16,762 bases of DNA from positions 1-16,762 of the forward strand of contig CAZWUZ010000042.1 of NCBI GenBank assembly GCA_964637655.1. The letters are read 5' to 3'. The DNA is from CAZWUZ01 sp964637655 [NCBI: uncultured bacterium]. Its GTDB lineage: Bacteria; DAOPZR01. The notes beneath the pieces are model-generated. The model was not told the DNA's origin. It was given only the letters and a program-made list of their open reading frames with translations, and searched no databases. Shown one piece after another: positions 1-7,101 of this stretch. A program made the position numbers and the translations under genes. Within the stretch, counting starts at the first letter, position 1, and each line of letters starts with the position of its first letter.

Positions 1-32
1 CAGCGGCCGGAGCGCTGCATTACGGTGGTCAT
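1..32 (-). CDS. 5' end of a divergent gene leaving the window (partial)
   Basis: Only about ten codons are visible. On the minus strand an ATG at 32 opens a frame that runs off the left edge (MTTVMQRSGR...). An AAGG at 41-45 lies 8 bases upstream as a plausible ribosome binding site, and a GTG at 38 is an in-frame alternative start. The main support is context: a strong minus-strand promoter (95-123) fires toward it, and no other frame begins between that promoter and the edge. The product cannot be identified. It may matter for the neighbouring peptide precursor, because divergent genes sharing a promoter region are often functionally linked. Confidence 0.4.
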   Translation of the reverse strand, partial: MTTVMQRSGR

Positions 33-94
33 TGTCACGGACCTTGTTGTCCCTCCCTCCGGCGGCGCTGCCGCTGCTGCCGGTCCCATAACCG

Positions 95-123
95 AGTATA
101 GCATCATCACGCAGCAACGTCAA
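95..123 (-). promoter_or_regulatory. Extended -10 sigma70-type promoter, leftward
   Basis: Read on the minus strand, TTGACG (118-123) is followed by a 17-base spacer and the -10 box TATACT (95-100). A TGC extension directly precedes the -10 box (101-103). The -35 matches the consensus at five of six positions. This is a textbook vegetative promoter. It sits back to back with the rightward promoter at 145-173, with the two -35 boxes 21 bases apart. Confidence 0.65.
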
Positions 124-144
124 AGCGCATGGCGGCGGTGGCTG

Positions 145-173
145 TTGCCCGGGTCGACAGGTCATGCTATACT
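145..173 (+). promoter_or_regulatory. Extended -10 sigma70-type promoter for the peptide precursor
   Basis: TTGCCC (145-150), a 17-base spacer ending in TGC, then TATACT (168-173). Transcription should start near 180, giving a leader of about 65 bases before the ATG at 247. This excludes the long in-frame upstream extension of the precursor frame, which begins at 25. Confidence 0.7.
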
Positions 174-246
174 CGCAGAAAGAGTTGCCGGTCGGCAGCG
201 GCATGCGCGATGCCCGGCAGCCACGTGTGGCAGAGGAGCGACGGAT

Positions 247-807
247 ATGGCATGCAACAGAAGCAACGGGTTTCTCAAACAGGTCGTCAGCAAACCGGAA
301 CTGCGGGCGCAGTTGCTCGCCAACCCCGCGGCAACCCTGAAGGCCAACGGGATTACCGTTCCTGACGGGGCGAAGGTCGTCATTCATGATGTGCCGCCCG
401 GTCAGCCCCACCTGATCCTTCCGGAAAAACTCGACCAGTGGGATGCGTGCTGCGGCGCCACTGAAGTGACGGCCGTGGTCAAGGCGGTTTTCGCTGATCC
501 CGCGTTACGCACGCAACTGTTTGCCGCACCCGGCGCGGTTTTTGCCGCCGTGCTCGGCAAGGAATTCCCCCCCGCCGGCAAAATGCTGGTCTTTGCCAAT
601 ACCGCCAGCGAATTTCATCTCGTCATTCCTGTCGCCGGCAAGGAACTGAGCGATGCCGAACTGGCCGCTGTTGCCGGTGGCAGCCTCCCGGGCGGTGCCG
701 CCATGGACGCGGTATGCGGAATCCTGTGGCATACCCGCATCGGCTGCAATCCGCTCTGCTGCGATATCTGCAATATTTTCGACTGCATCCACCACGCCAC
801 CGGCTGA
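247..807 (+). CDS. NHLP-type RiPP precursor with duplicated leader module
   Basis: This is a 186-residue putative precursor of a ribosomally made, modified peptide. Residues about 12-60 and about 73-129 each look like a nitrile-hydratase-alpha-like leader (helical 'ELRAQLLANPAATL' / 'ALRTQLFAAPGAVF' segments, then strands ending 'HLILP' / 'HLVIP'). Residues 133-145, ELSDAELAAVAGG, are the classic leader end with a double-glycine cleavage site. The remaining 41 residues form a core with six cysteines (157, 167, 171, 172, 175, 180). The linker between modules also holds a Cys pair (68-69). The start at 247 is chosen because AGAGGAG (232-238) sits 8 bases upstream and the promoter lies at 145-173; the frame stays open further upstream to 25. 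NHLP leaders usually occur once, so the duplication is unusual. No maturase or peptidase-exporter is adjacent, so the modification type is unknown. A non-RiPP nitrile-hydratase-like relic is the main alternative. Confidence 0.85.
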   Translation: MACNRSNGFLKQVVSKPELRAQLLANPAATLKANGITVPDGAKVVIHDVPPGQPHLILPEKLDQWDACCGATEVTAVVKAVFADPALRTQLFAAPGAVFAAVLGKEFPPAGKMLVFANTASEFHLVIPVAGKELSDAELAAVAGGSLPGGAAMDAVCGILWHTRIGCNPLCCDICNIFDCIHHATG

Positions 808-837
808 CGGTGACATTGCCCCACAGAGGTAGCGCGC

Positions 838-877
838 ACGGCCGGCCCGTCGTTCCGGGCCGGCCGTCGCTTTGTCT
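838..877 (+). terminator. Hairpin terminator after the peptide precursor
   Basis: A perfect 12-bp inverted repeat (838-849 with 856-867, arm ACGGCCGGCCCG) encloses a 6-base loop and is followed by a short T-rich run (871-877). It begins 31 bases after the precursor stop. The stem is symmetrical and also lies downstream of the convergent gene ending at 921, so it may act in both directions. The T run supports the plus strand. Confidence 0.7.
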
Positions 878-920
878 GCTCCCTGCAGGCAGTCATGACG
901 GCGAATTTCGCGCGCCGGCG

Positions 921-2087
921 TTAGCACCTCGGCGCCGGCGCCAGCGCGCGCAGGATGCAGATGACCGTGCTTTTCCCCGTGGCGACCACCGCCGTGCCCG
1001 CCGCCGCGCGCCTGACGGCAAACGACCACGCATAATCGTCGCTGCTGAAGCCGGCACGGGCGAGATACGCCTGCAGTTCCGTCTGCGCCTGCAGCCACGC
1101 CTGCTGCTGCGCGCGGCTGGCCAGTAACGGCGCCGTATCGCCCGGGTTGAGCGTTGCGGTCCAGACGACGGGAATGGTGAAGGTGTTATGGAACAGGTCG
1201 CCGGGGCGGCGCGGGGCGGTGCGGGTGAGCGCATCGCGCCAGTCGATATCAGCGTCGGGATACCGGCGGCTGAGCTGGTTGGCTAAGCGGGTATCGCCCG
1301 GGCGCTGCCCGGCGGGATGGAAGGCATACCAGTAGTCCGCCTCGGCGCGCGAACTGCGCACGATAACGCCGTTATAGGTTTCTGCATCGAACAGCACGAA
1401 TTGCCGGCTGGAATACAACGCCGGCATAGCCGACACACTGCGGAACAGACGCCCGAACTGCACGAGAAATTCAGTATTGTTGCCTACGGCACACCCGTGT
1501 ACCTGCAGCACACGCTGCGCATCGACATGCGTGTCGGAGAGCGGGGCCACACTGCCGGCAGCGACTGCTTCAGCCAGCAGCGCGGCATCGGTCTGCTGCG
1601 GCCAGCCGGTGTCGACGGGGACACCGATACCTGTCCATTCATTGCCATGCGCGACAAAGTTGATAATCCCCCACGGCTGCCCGTCGCGCGGACGGTTGGC
1701 AGACAGCCAGTCATGCGCCGCGCGCAGCGTCTGGCAGTCAGTAATCACGTACTCGGTCTTCTGCTGCCGGTCGGTGCGGTAGTAGTGCGCGGCCCGCTCG
1801 TAGTAGCGGTTGCTGCCGTGGTCTGCGCCGAGAATGAACGTCACGCCGGTGCGCGGGACGGCAACAACAGGCGGCGGTGGCGGCGCTGGTCGCGGCGGCT
1901 GCGGACGCGGGGCGCGGGGGAGCAGCAGGGCGATGACGCTGACCGCCACGCACAGCAAAACGAGCGGCGCCAGCCAGGGCCGGCGCCGCTCACGGATGAA
2001 TTCTGCGTGCGCCCGCGGTGCCACCGACCGTTCAAGGTCAGCGGCGGAAATATCAGGTCGCGGGTCCTGCGGTACAACGTCTTTCAC
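921..2087 (-). CDS. Membrane-anchored caspase-fold / DUF4347-like protein
   Basis: A 388-residue protein. A basic N-terminus (RERRR, 32-36) precedes one membrane helix (about 38-57), then a proline-rich linker (58-78) and a large domain predicted to lie outside the cytoplasm. The domain alternates strands and helices: GVTFILGADHG (81-91), TEYVITDC (111-118), GIINFVAHG (140-148), VLQVHGCAVG (193-202). The His147-Gly and Gly-Cys199 pairs, each after a hydrophobic strand and about 50 residues apart, match the His/Cys layout of clan CD (caspase-like) proteins and of DUF4347. Peptidase activity is an inference; family assignment needs a profile search. The start is GTG at 2087, after a GGGGGG purine-rich site (2093-2098). 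It lies 21 bases downstream of the VIT/vWA gene, so the two are probably co-transcribed and both act in the envelope. Confidence 0.75.
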   Translation of the reverse strand: MKDVVPQDPRPDISAADLERSVAPRAHAEFIRERRRPWLAPLVLLCVAVSVIALLLPRAPRPQPPRPAPPPPPVVAVPRTGVTFILGADHGSNRYYERAAHYYRTDRQQKTEYVITDCQTLRAAHDWLSANRPRDGQPWGIINFVAHGNEWTGIGVPVDTGWPQQTDAALLAEAVAAGSVAPLSDTHVDAQRVLQVHGCAVGNNTEFLVQFGRLFRSVSAMPALYSSRQFVLFDAETYNGVIVRSSRAEADYWYAFHPAGQRPGDTRLANQLSRRYPDADIDWRDALTRTAPRRPGDLFHNTFTIPVVWTATLNPGDTAPLLASRAQQQAWLQAQTELQAYLARAGFSSDDYAWSFAVRRAAAGTAVVATGKSTVICILRALAPAPRC

Positions 2088-2108
2088 TGCGTCCCCCCTG
2101 CGGGGATA

Positions 2109-4481
2109 CTACCATACGGCGAGCGTCAACTGCACGGTGGCCGGCCGGCGCAGCGTCAGCCCGTCAAACTTCCAGCCGGATATCGCCTGCAGCAGTTGCT
2201 GCGTGGTGGCCGCATCGAGCGCCGATTCGATGAGGTTCGCGGCGGTCACTTTGCCGTCCGTGCCGATCACCAGCGTCACCTTCACCTGCTGTCCGTCGCC
2301 GCTGATGGCGGCCGGCTGCGCCGGGAGCAGCTGCTGCAGTGCGGCAACAAAGCGTGCCTGCAGACGCGGCAGCGAAATCGAAGGGTTGTCGACGGTCAGC
2401 GCGACGATGCTGATGGAATCCGCCAGCGGTCCGGCCGGCGGCGGCACGGCGATATCCGCTGTCTCGTCTTTCAGCGCTTCACTGACCGGGGCGGGTGCCA
2501 TGGCGTTCGTGCGCAGTGCCTGCGGCGACAGATAAACCGGGCGTGACGGTGCGCCGCCGTAGAATGACGGGGCCGCGGCACCGACCGCGGTATTCTCCAC
2601 CCCTTCGGGCAGCGGCAACGCCTGCTGCACCGTGACGAGTTCGCCGTTCTCGTTGCGCCGCACGATGCTGTCGATGGCGACAAACGAGGTGTACTGCGTC
2701 ATCAGGTTGTACTGCAGCCCGAGCGCCGTCACTTCCTGCTTGAGTTCCGCGCGCGCCTCCGCCCGGTTGTAGTCGTCAAGAATGGCGATGCGCTGGCGGG
2801 CCCAGAGGTAGCGCAGCGCGCTGTTATCCGTGCGCGGGCGGTACTCGCTCAGGCGCAGGCGTTCGCTGAACGCGCCGTGTCCCGAGGTGCCGGTGACCAC
2901 CGCCTCGCCCTTCACTTCGCCCCGCCACTTGCCGAAAACGACCAGCGGGCGCTGCGCGAGCACGTCGGGGATGGAGACCGGTTCGATGTCGTAGGCGTCG
3001 AACCCGGGGAACGTGACGCTGATGCCGGTGAGCACCGGCGACTCGATGTAGCGGCGGAACGTATCCGCATGCGCCGCAGCATCCTCACGCCGCGTGATGA
3101 CGAACGGCTCGCCCTGCCCCATGCGGGCGATGCCCTCGATGATGTAGCGGTTGACCCCGCTGCCGATACCGAAGGCGTACATGTTCGCCTTGCCGAGATT
3201 GTTACGAATGAGGTCGAACGCCTCGCGTTCCACCGAGACGTAGCCGTCCGTCACGATAACGACGTTGCGTGACATCCCGTCGGGGCGCGGCAGCGCCAGC
3301 GCGCGCTTGAGCGCGGGGAGCAGTTCCGTCCCCCCGCGTCCATGCTCGTTGTCGATGGCATTGATGGCACGCGCGATGTTCTCCTCCGTCACCGGCAGCG
3401 ACTGCTCCGCCAGCACGGTATTGCCGCCCGAGAAGAGCATGACGTTGAAACGGTCCTGCGGGCGCAGCCCGGTGAGCAGGTCGCGCATCAGCTGCTTGCT
3501 GATGTTCAGCGGGAAGCCGTGCATCGAGCCCGACACGTCGACAATAAAGACGTACTCGCGCGCGGGAATCTGCGCCGGTGTCACACGCGCCGGGGGCTGC
3601 ACCATCATCAGGAAGAAGTTTTCCGTGTCACCCTGCCAGAGCAGCATGCCCGACTGGATGGCGTCACCCGCCAGGCGGTACCTCAGCACATAGTCGCGGT
3701 TGCCGCCGTTGCCGCCGGCCGGGTCGAGCGCGACTTCCGCGCTGTTCAGGTCGTTGTGCGTGGTGATGAGTTTGTGGCTCGGGCTGCTGATGTCGCGGAT
3801 GGGCATCCCGGCCGCGATGGAGGTCTTGAGGTCGAATGCATATGGCGCCTGCGCACCCTGCTGCAGGTAGGGGGACGCGGTGAACTGTTCTGTGGCCGGG
3901 GCGCCGGCGGCCGGGGTGGTGGTGTAGCGCGGCCCGACCACGGCGGGATAGACGAATTCATAGGTGCCGTCCGTAGGGACGAGCAGTTCGGTGTACTTGA
4001 GTTCAACGACGATTTCGTCATTGGGCTGGATATTGGCGACATTCATGGTGAAGACGTTGGGACGTTCCTGTTCGAGCAGCGAGGCGGTGCGCCCTTCGCG
4101 GCGCGCCTGCTCGTATTCCTGCCGCGCCTGTTCCCGTTCGCGGATCTTCGCGACAAGCACGCGCTCGCCGATGGTCATGGTCATCCCGTAGACCGCGGCG
4201 CGGGTGGAACCCGGAAAGACATAGACGGCTTCGAGGGTGCGGCTGCCCGTGTTGCGGTAGACCTGTCTGACCGTAACGTCAGCGATGACCCCGCTGATGC
4301 GCACGGTGGCGGAGGTCGACTTGAGCGGCAGCTGGTCGACGCCCGGGCTGTCGCTCTTGACAAAGAAATACGGCGACAACGTGCGGTCAGCATCGTTTTC
4401 CGCCGCTTTGGCGACCGACACAACGCACAGCAGCACAGCGAGCATAAGAGCGATGCCTGTCAGGATGTTACGGTAGTTCAT
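2109..4481 (-). CDS. Secreted VIT + vWA domain protein with TonB-C-like tail
   Basis: A 790-residue protein with an N-terminal Sec signal (hydrophobic 7-24, likely cleavage after AKA, 24-26). Residues about 34-165 form a VIT domain (vault/inter-alpha-trypsin type). Residues about 308-480 form a von Willebrand A domain with an apparently complete metal-binding MIDAS site: Asp315, Ser317, Ser319 in DVSGS, Thr385 in GGT, and Asp412 in VTDG. VIT-vWA proteins typically bind other proteins through the metal ion. The last 90 residues (about 700-790) resemble the TonB C-terminal/AgmX fold: an amphipathic helix, VKVTLVIGTDGKVTAANLIES, then a closing strand ending LTLAVW. No sortase signal is visible. 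The ATG at 4481 is preceded by GGAGGGG (4485-4491) and is preferred over upstream in-frame starts because the signal peptide begins there. It is the first gene of a pair with the caspase-like gene. Confidence 0.85.
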   Translation of the reverse strand: MNYRNILTGIALMLAVLLCVVSVAKAAENDADRTLSPYFFVKSDSPGVDQLPLKSTSATVRISGVIADVTVRQVYRNTGSRTLEAVYVFPGSTRAAVYGMTMTIGERVLVAKIREREQARQEYEQARREGRTASLLEQERPNVFTMNVANIQPNDEIVVELKYTELLVPTDGTYEFVYPAVVGPRYTTTPAAGAPATEQFTASPYLQQGAQAPYAFDLKTSIAAGMPIRDISSPSHKLITTHNDLNSAEVALDPAGGNGGNRDYVLRYRLAGDAIQSGMLLWQGDTENFFLMMVQPPARVTPAQIPAREYVFIVDVSGSMHGFPLNISKQLMRDLLTGLRPQDRFNVMLFSGGNTVLAEQSLPVTEENIARAINAIDNEHGRGGTELLPALKRALALPRPDGMSRNVVIVTDGYVSVEREAFDLIRNNLGKANMYAFGIGSGVNRYIIEGIARMGQGEPFVITRREDAAAHADTFRRYIESPVLTGISVTFPGFDAYDIEPVSIPDVLAQRPLVVFGKWRGEVKGEAVVTGTSGHGAFSERLRLSEYRPRTDNSALRYLWARQRIAILDDYNRAEARAELKQEVTALGLQYNLMTQYTSFVAIDSIVRRNENGELVTVQQALPLPEGVENTAVGAAAPSFYGGAPSRPVYLSPQALRTNAMAPAPVSEALKDETADIAVPPPAGPLADSISIVALTVDNPSISLPRLQARFVAALQQLLPAQPAAISGDGQQVKVTLVIGTDGKVTAANLIESALDAATTQQLLQAISGWKFDGLTLRRPATVQLTLAVW

Positions 4482-4523
4482 TGTCCCCTCCGCGGGCGGT
4501 TGCGGCATTTCCCGAATGCCGTT

Positions 4524-4532
4524 ATGGTAGCA
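4524..4532 (-). promoter_or_regulatory. Possible extended -10 for the VIT/vWA operon
   Basis: On the minus strand TGC + TACCAT reads 4532 to 4524, about 43 bases before the ATG at 4481. No convincing -35 box is seen at the right distance. The call rests on resemblance to the other TGC-type promoters in the window. Confidence 0.4.
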
Positions 4533-4589
4533 TAGACAGGCGTGACGCGCTGCCGGTTGCAACAACTCATGTCATTCTCACCCGCGGCA

Positions 4590-4598
4590 TGGTATACT
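4590..4598 (+). promoter_or_regulatory. Extended -10 for the PDZ lipoprotein
   Basis: TGG + TATACT (hexamer 4593-4598) lies 18 bases before the ATG at 4617. The -35 region is weak. The predicted start of transcription falls at the ribosome binding site GGAGG (4605-4609), so the message would have a very short leader. A second promoter further upstream is possible. Confidence 0.5.
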
Positions 4599-4616
4599 GA
4601 AAACGGAGGTTTGACC

Positions 4617-5426
4617 ATGCGCTTGATCCTGCTGTGTGCTCTTCTGCTGCTCACCGGCTGTGCCAATCCCTACCGTGCCAACTACGTCAGCACCTTTGAT
4701 CGCTGGCCGGGTGCGGCCGGGCTGTTTGACACCGCGGCCGCACCCGCACCGCCGAAACTCGTGGCGGCGACCGACATGCAGCAGGACGCGCTGGCACTGC
4801 TCGAGAGCGGCTACCTGATGATCGGACGTGCGACCTTCCGCAGCGCGCGCATCGACGAACGTCAGGCGCTGGCGCTGGCACAGGAAGTCGGGGCCGACCT
4901 GGTGCTCGCCAGCCAGGAGTACATGAACACCGTCACGCAGAGTATCCCGATGACGCAATGGCTGCCGGAGCGGCGCTACACCACCACTGAGCGGGTCAGT
5001 TACCAGCCGCATCCCGATTCCACGCCGCTGATCAGCGAGCGCACGATCACCCAGACCATCCAGGGCGAGGCGTATGTCGAATACGTGCCGCAGACCACCG
5101 ACTACTACCAGTATGCCGCCACTTTCTGGAGGAAGGCGAAGCCAATGCATTTCGGCGTGCTCGTGCAGCGGCTCGATGAGGCGACCCGTCAGCGTTTGCA
5201 GACCAATCGCGGGGTCATCGTCAAGGCGGTGGTCAGCCGCACCCCGGCGTTCGACGCTGATATCCTGCGCGGTGACATCATCACGCAGTTCAACGGCCGC
5301 CCGGTGGCCGACCCGCAGGACTTCTTCGCGCAGGTGCGCGCCCATGCCGGGCAGCGCGTAACGGTGCGCCTCGTCCGCGGCAGCAGCACGCTCGACGTAC
5401 CCCTGACACTGCAACGCGGCGACTGA
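4617..5426 (+). CDS. PDZ-domain lipoprotein
   Basis: A 269-residue lipoprotein. The signal peptide MRLILLCALLLLTGC ends in a lipobox with the acylated cysteine at 15. Residues about 60-110 contain the segment GYLMIGRATFRS...ALALAQEVGADLVLAS, a pattern I associate with bacterial lipoproteins that carry PDZ domains. A tyrosine/threonine-rich middle follows (about 115-165). Residues about 178-265 form a PDZ domain (GVIVKAVVSRTPAFDADILRG, then GDIITQFNG) of the protease-associated type, but there is no protease domain, so it probably binds peptides or a partner. The start is ATG 4617 with GGAGG 7 bases upstream; an earlier in-frame start at 4542 would destroy the signal peptide. It is divergent from the VIT/vWA operon, a possible sign of shared envelope function. 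Its stop abuts the stop of the convergent radical SAM gene. Confidence 0.85.
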   Translation: MRLILLCALLLLTGCANPYRANYVSTFDRWPGAAGLFDTAAAPAPPKLVAATDMQQDALALLESGYLMIGRATFRSARIDERQALALAQEVGADLVLASQEYMNTVTQSIPMTQWLPERRYTTTERVSYQPHPDSTPLISERTITQTIQGEAYVEYVPQTTDYYQYAATFWRKAKPMHFGVLVQRLDEATRQRLQTNRGVIVKAVVSRTPAFDADILRGDIITQFNGRPVADPQDFFAQVRAHAGQRVTVRLVRGSSTLDVPLTLQRGD

Positions 5427-6986
5427 TTACTCCCGGCGCAGCCGCGCTTCCGCGCGCTGCAGTCGCGCATGGTAGTCGCCCGTGTCGAGAAAACCCGTCA
5501 GCTTGCGGATGAGCAGCCAGCCGCCGAACCCGCGGATATTGTTGCGCCAGGCGCGATACCAGCGGTGCCAGTGCGCGCGGATGTTGATGAGCGGCAGGAA
5601 GGCGATGGGGAAATAGAGCGTGCGCAGCCCGACCAGCAGCAGATGGTGGAAGTGGTAGAACCGCTTGAGCAGGCGCAGCACCCCGTCGAGCTGCTCGGTC
5701 GCGGTCACCGGTGCGTCCGGCATGAAGAGCGGAAAATTCCCGTCGTAAAAATCCCAGCCGAGTTCGTCGAGCGGATACAGCCGGCCCTGCGCCGCCAGCC
5801 GCGCCCGCAGCGCCGTGCCGGGCAGCGGTACAGGATTGAGCACCTGCAGCGTGTCGAGTCGCGCGACGCGGATGAATTTTTCGTAGGCGCACATCTGCCG
5901 GTCGAGATGCAGTCCTGACTCCTGCCCCGGGTGTGCGGGATAGCCGAGGATGAACATGCCGTGCACGAGGAAGCCCGCTTCGCGGTAGGCGCGGGTGTAG
6001 GCGAGCATGTCGGCGGCGCGGATATGCTTGCCGATGGTCTTGAGCACCTCGTCGTCGACCGATTCGTAGCCGATGGCGACGGTGAGCACGCCCGCCTCGC
6101 GCATCGCCTGCAGCAGTTCCGTATCACGCGCCGTATCGAGCCGCACCTGGATGGAGATGTCGAGCCGCTTGCCCACCGCCTTCTGCCATTGCGCCGCGAG
6201 GCGGCAGAACGCCAGCGTCCCCGCGCGCTCCTGCCCGAAATGGTCGTCGACAACGAAGAAACTGTGCCAGCCGTGCTGCTCCACCACGCGGATGATGCTG
6301 TTGAGCAGGCGTTCCGGTTTTGCCCAGCGCGGCTTGCCCTTGATGGCGCAGAACTCGCAGTCCATGCCGCAACCGCGGATGCGGCTGATGGGGTAAACCG
6401 CCACCTTCGCATAGCGCAGCAGGTTGAAATCGGGATAGGGGAGCGCATCGAGGTCGGCGATCGGGGGGCGGTCGGGCGTGCAGACCTCGCGCCCGTCCTG
6501 CCGGTACGAGATGCCGCTGATGGCGGAGAAGTCACGCCCGCCCTCCGCCGCGCGCAGAATCTCCTGCATGGCGTATTCCCCCTCGCCATGCACCACGATA
6601 TCGACACCGTTGGCGAGTCCTTCGTCCGCCTGCCCGAGGAAATGGTGCCCGCCCGCGACGGTGAGTACCCCCTGCTCCTGATACCAGCGTGCCAGTTCGT
6701 AGAGGCGCGGCACCCCGCAGGTCAGACCGCCGTAGAACCCGACCGCCGCCGCCGGGCGCGCCAGCTGCAGGAACGCATGGTCAGGTGCGCCATGCGCATC
6801 GTGCGGGCCGGGAAAACGGTAATTGTTTTCGTCGATGACCTCGACCTCCCAGCCGGGCAGCTGCGCGGCGGCCGTCGCCACGCTGAGCGGGCCGAGCGCC
6901 GTGGTCTTGCGCGCGATATGCGAGTAGACGTTGAACCCGGGGAGCTTCGGCAGAATCATGCGGAACAAACGCGGCGTGTCACTCAT
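5427..6986 (-). CDS. Cobalamin-binding radical SAM protein (class B type)
   Basis: A 519-residue protein. The N-terminal half (about 10-165) is a Rossmann-like B12-binding domain (GPLSVATAAAQLPGWEVEVID; GLTCGVPRLYELARWY; AGGHHFL; VVHGEGE). The radical SAM core follows, with the cluster motif RGCGMDCEFC (Cys206, Cys210, Cys213, CX3CX2C). Later core elements include SFFVVDDHF and VAIGYESVDDEVLKTIGK. The C-terminus (about 430-500) is rich in aromatic and hydrophobic residues (LYFPIAFLPLINI) and may touch the membrane. Many relatives are methyltransferases or ring-forming enzymes; the substrate cannot be read from sequence. It could modify the NHLP peptide, but it is over 4.5 kb away and on the other strand, so the link is weak. 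The start at 6986 has GAGGTG (6993-6998) 6 bases upstream and is preferred over the in-frame start at 7016. Confidence 0.85.
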   Translation of the reverse strand: MSDTPRLFRMILPKLPGFNVYSHIARKTTALGPLSVATAAAQLPGWEVEVIDENNYRFPGPHDAHGAPDHAFLQLARPAAAVGFYGGLTCGVPRLYELARWYQEQGVLTVAGGHHFLGQADEGLANGVDIVVHGEGEYAMQEILRAAEGGRDFSAISGISYRQDGREVCTPDRPPIADLDALPYPDFNLLRYAKVAVYPISRIRGCGMDCEFCAIKGKPRWAKPERLLNSIIRVVEQHGWHSFFVVDDHFGQERAGTLAFCRLAAQWQKAVGKRLDISIQVRLDTARDTELLQAMREAGVLTVAIGYESVDDEVLKTIGKHIRAADMLAYTRAYREAGFLVHGMFILGYPAHPGQESGLHLDRQMCAYEKFIRVARLDTLQVLNPVPLPGTALRARLAAQGRLYPLDELGWDFYDGNFPLFMPDAPVTATEQLDGVLRLLKRFYHFHHLLLVGLRTLYFPIAFLPLINIRAHWHRWYRAWRNNIRGFGGWLLIRKLTGFLDTGDYHARLQRAEARLRRE

Positions 6987-7004
6987 ACTGGTCACCTCAG
7001 TAAC

Positions 7005-7013
7005 AGTATAGCA
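7005..7013 (-). promoter_or_regulatory. Extended -10 for the B12 radical SAM gene
   Basis: On the minus strand TGC + TATACT (hexamer 7005-7010, TGC 7011-7013) lies 19-24 bases before the ATG at 6986. No good -35 is present. Because the -10 overlaps the alternative upstream start at 7016, it supports 6986 as the start codon. Confidence 0.55.
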
Positions 7014-7050
7014 CAAAGCAGCCGATGCGCCTGCATTTTTGTGCCGCCTA

Positions 7051-7059
7051 TGCTACACT
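7051..7059 (+). promoter_or_regulatory. Extended -10 for the pot operon
   Basis: TGC + TACACT (hexamer 7054-7059) lies 43 bases before the potA ATG. The -35 region is poor. It is divergent from the radical SAM promoter, with the two -10 boxes 43 bases apart. Confidence 0.5.
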
Positions 7060-7101
7060 CACCATCCAGCGGGTAACCGCGGTACGGGCCGGGGACGGAA
7101 C

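Noticed and set aside
25-246. N-terminal extension of the peptide precursor back to 25
   Set aside because: It would span the promoter at 145-173, has no ribosome binding site, and reads as low-complexity Ala/Arg/Gly sequence unlike an NHLP leader.
1317-2546. Long plus-strand open frame of 409 codons
   Set aside because: It lies antisense to the caspase-like and VIT/vWA genes, has Arg/Gln/His-rich composition and shows no recognisable domain; it is a GC-rich shadow frame.
2109-4481. Sortase-anchored surface protein, as some VIT-vWA proteins are
   Set aside because: No LPXTG-like motif, C-terminal helix or basic tail is present; the C-terminus is a folded TonB-C-like domain.
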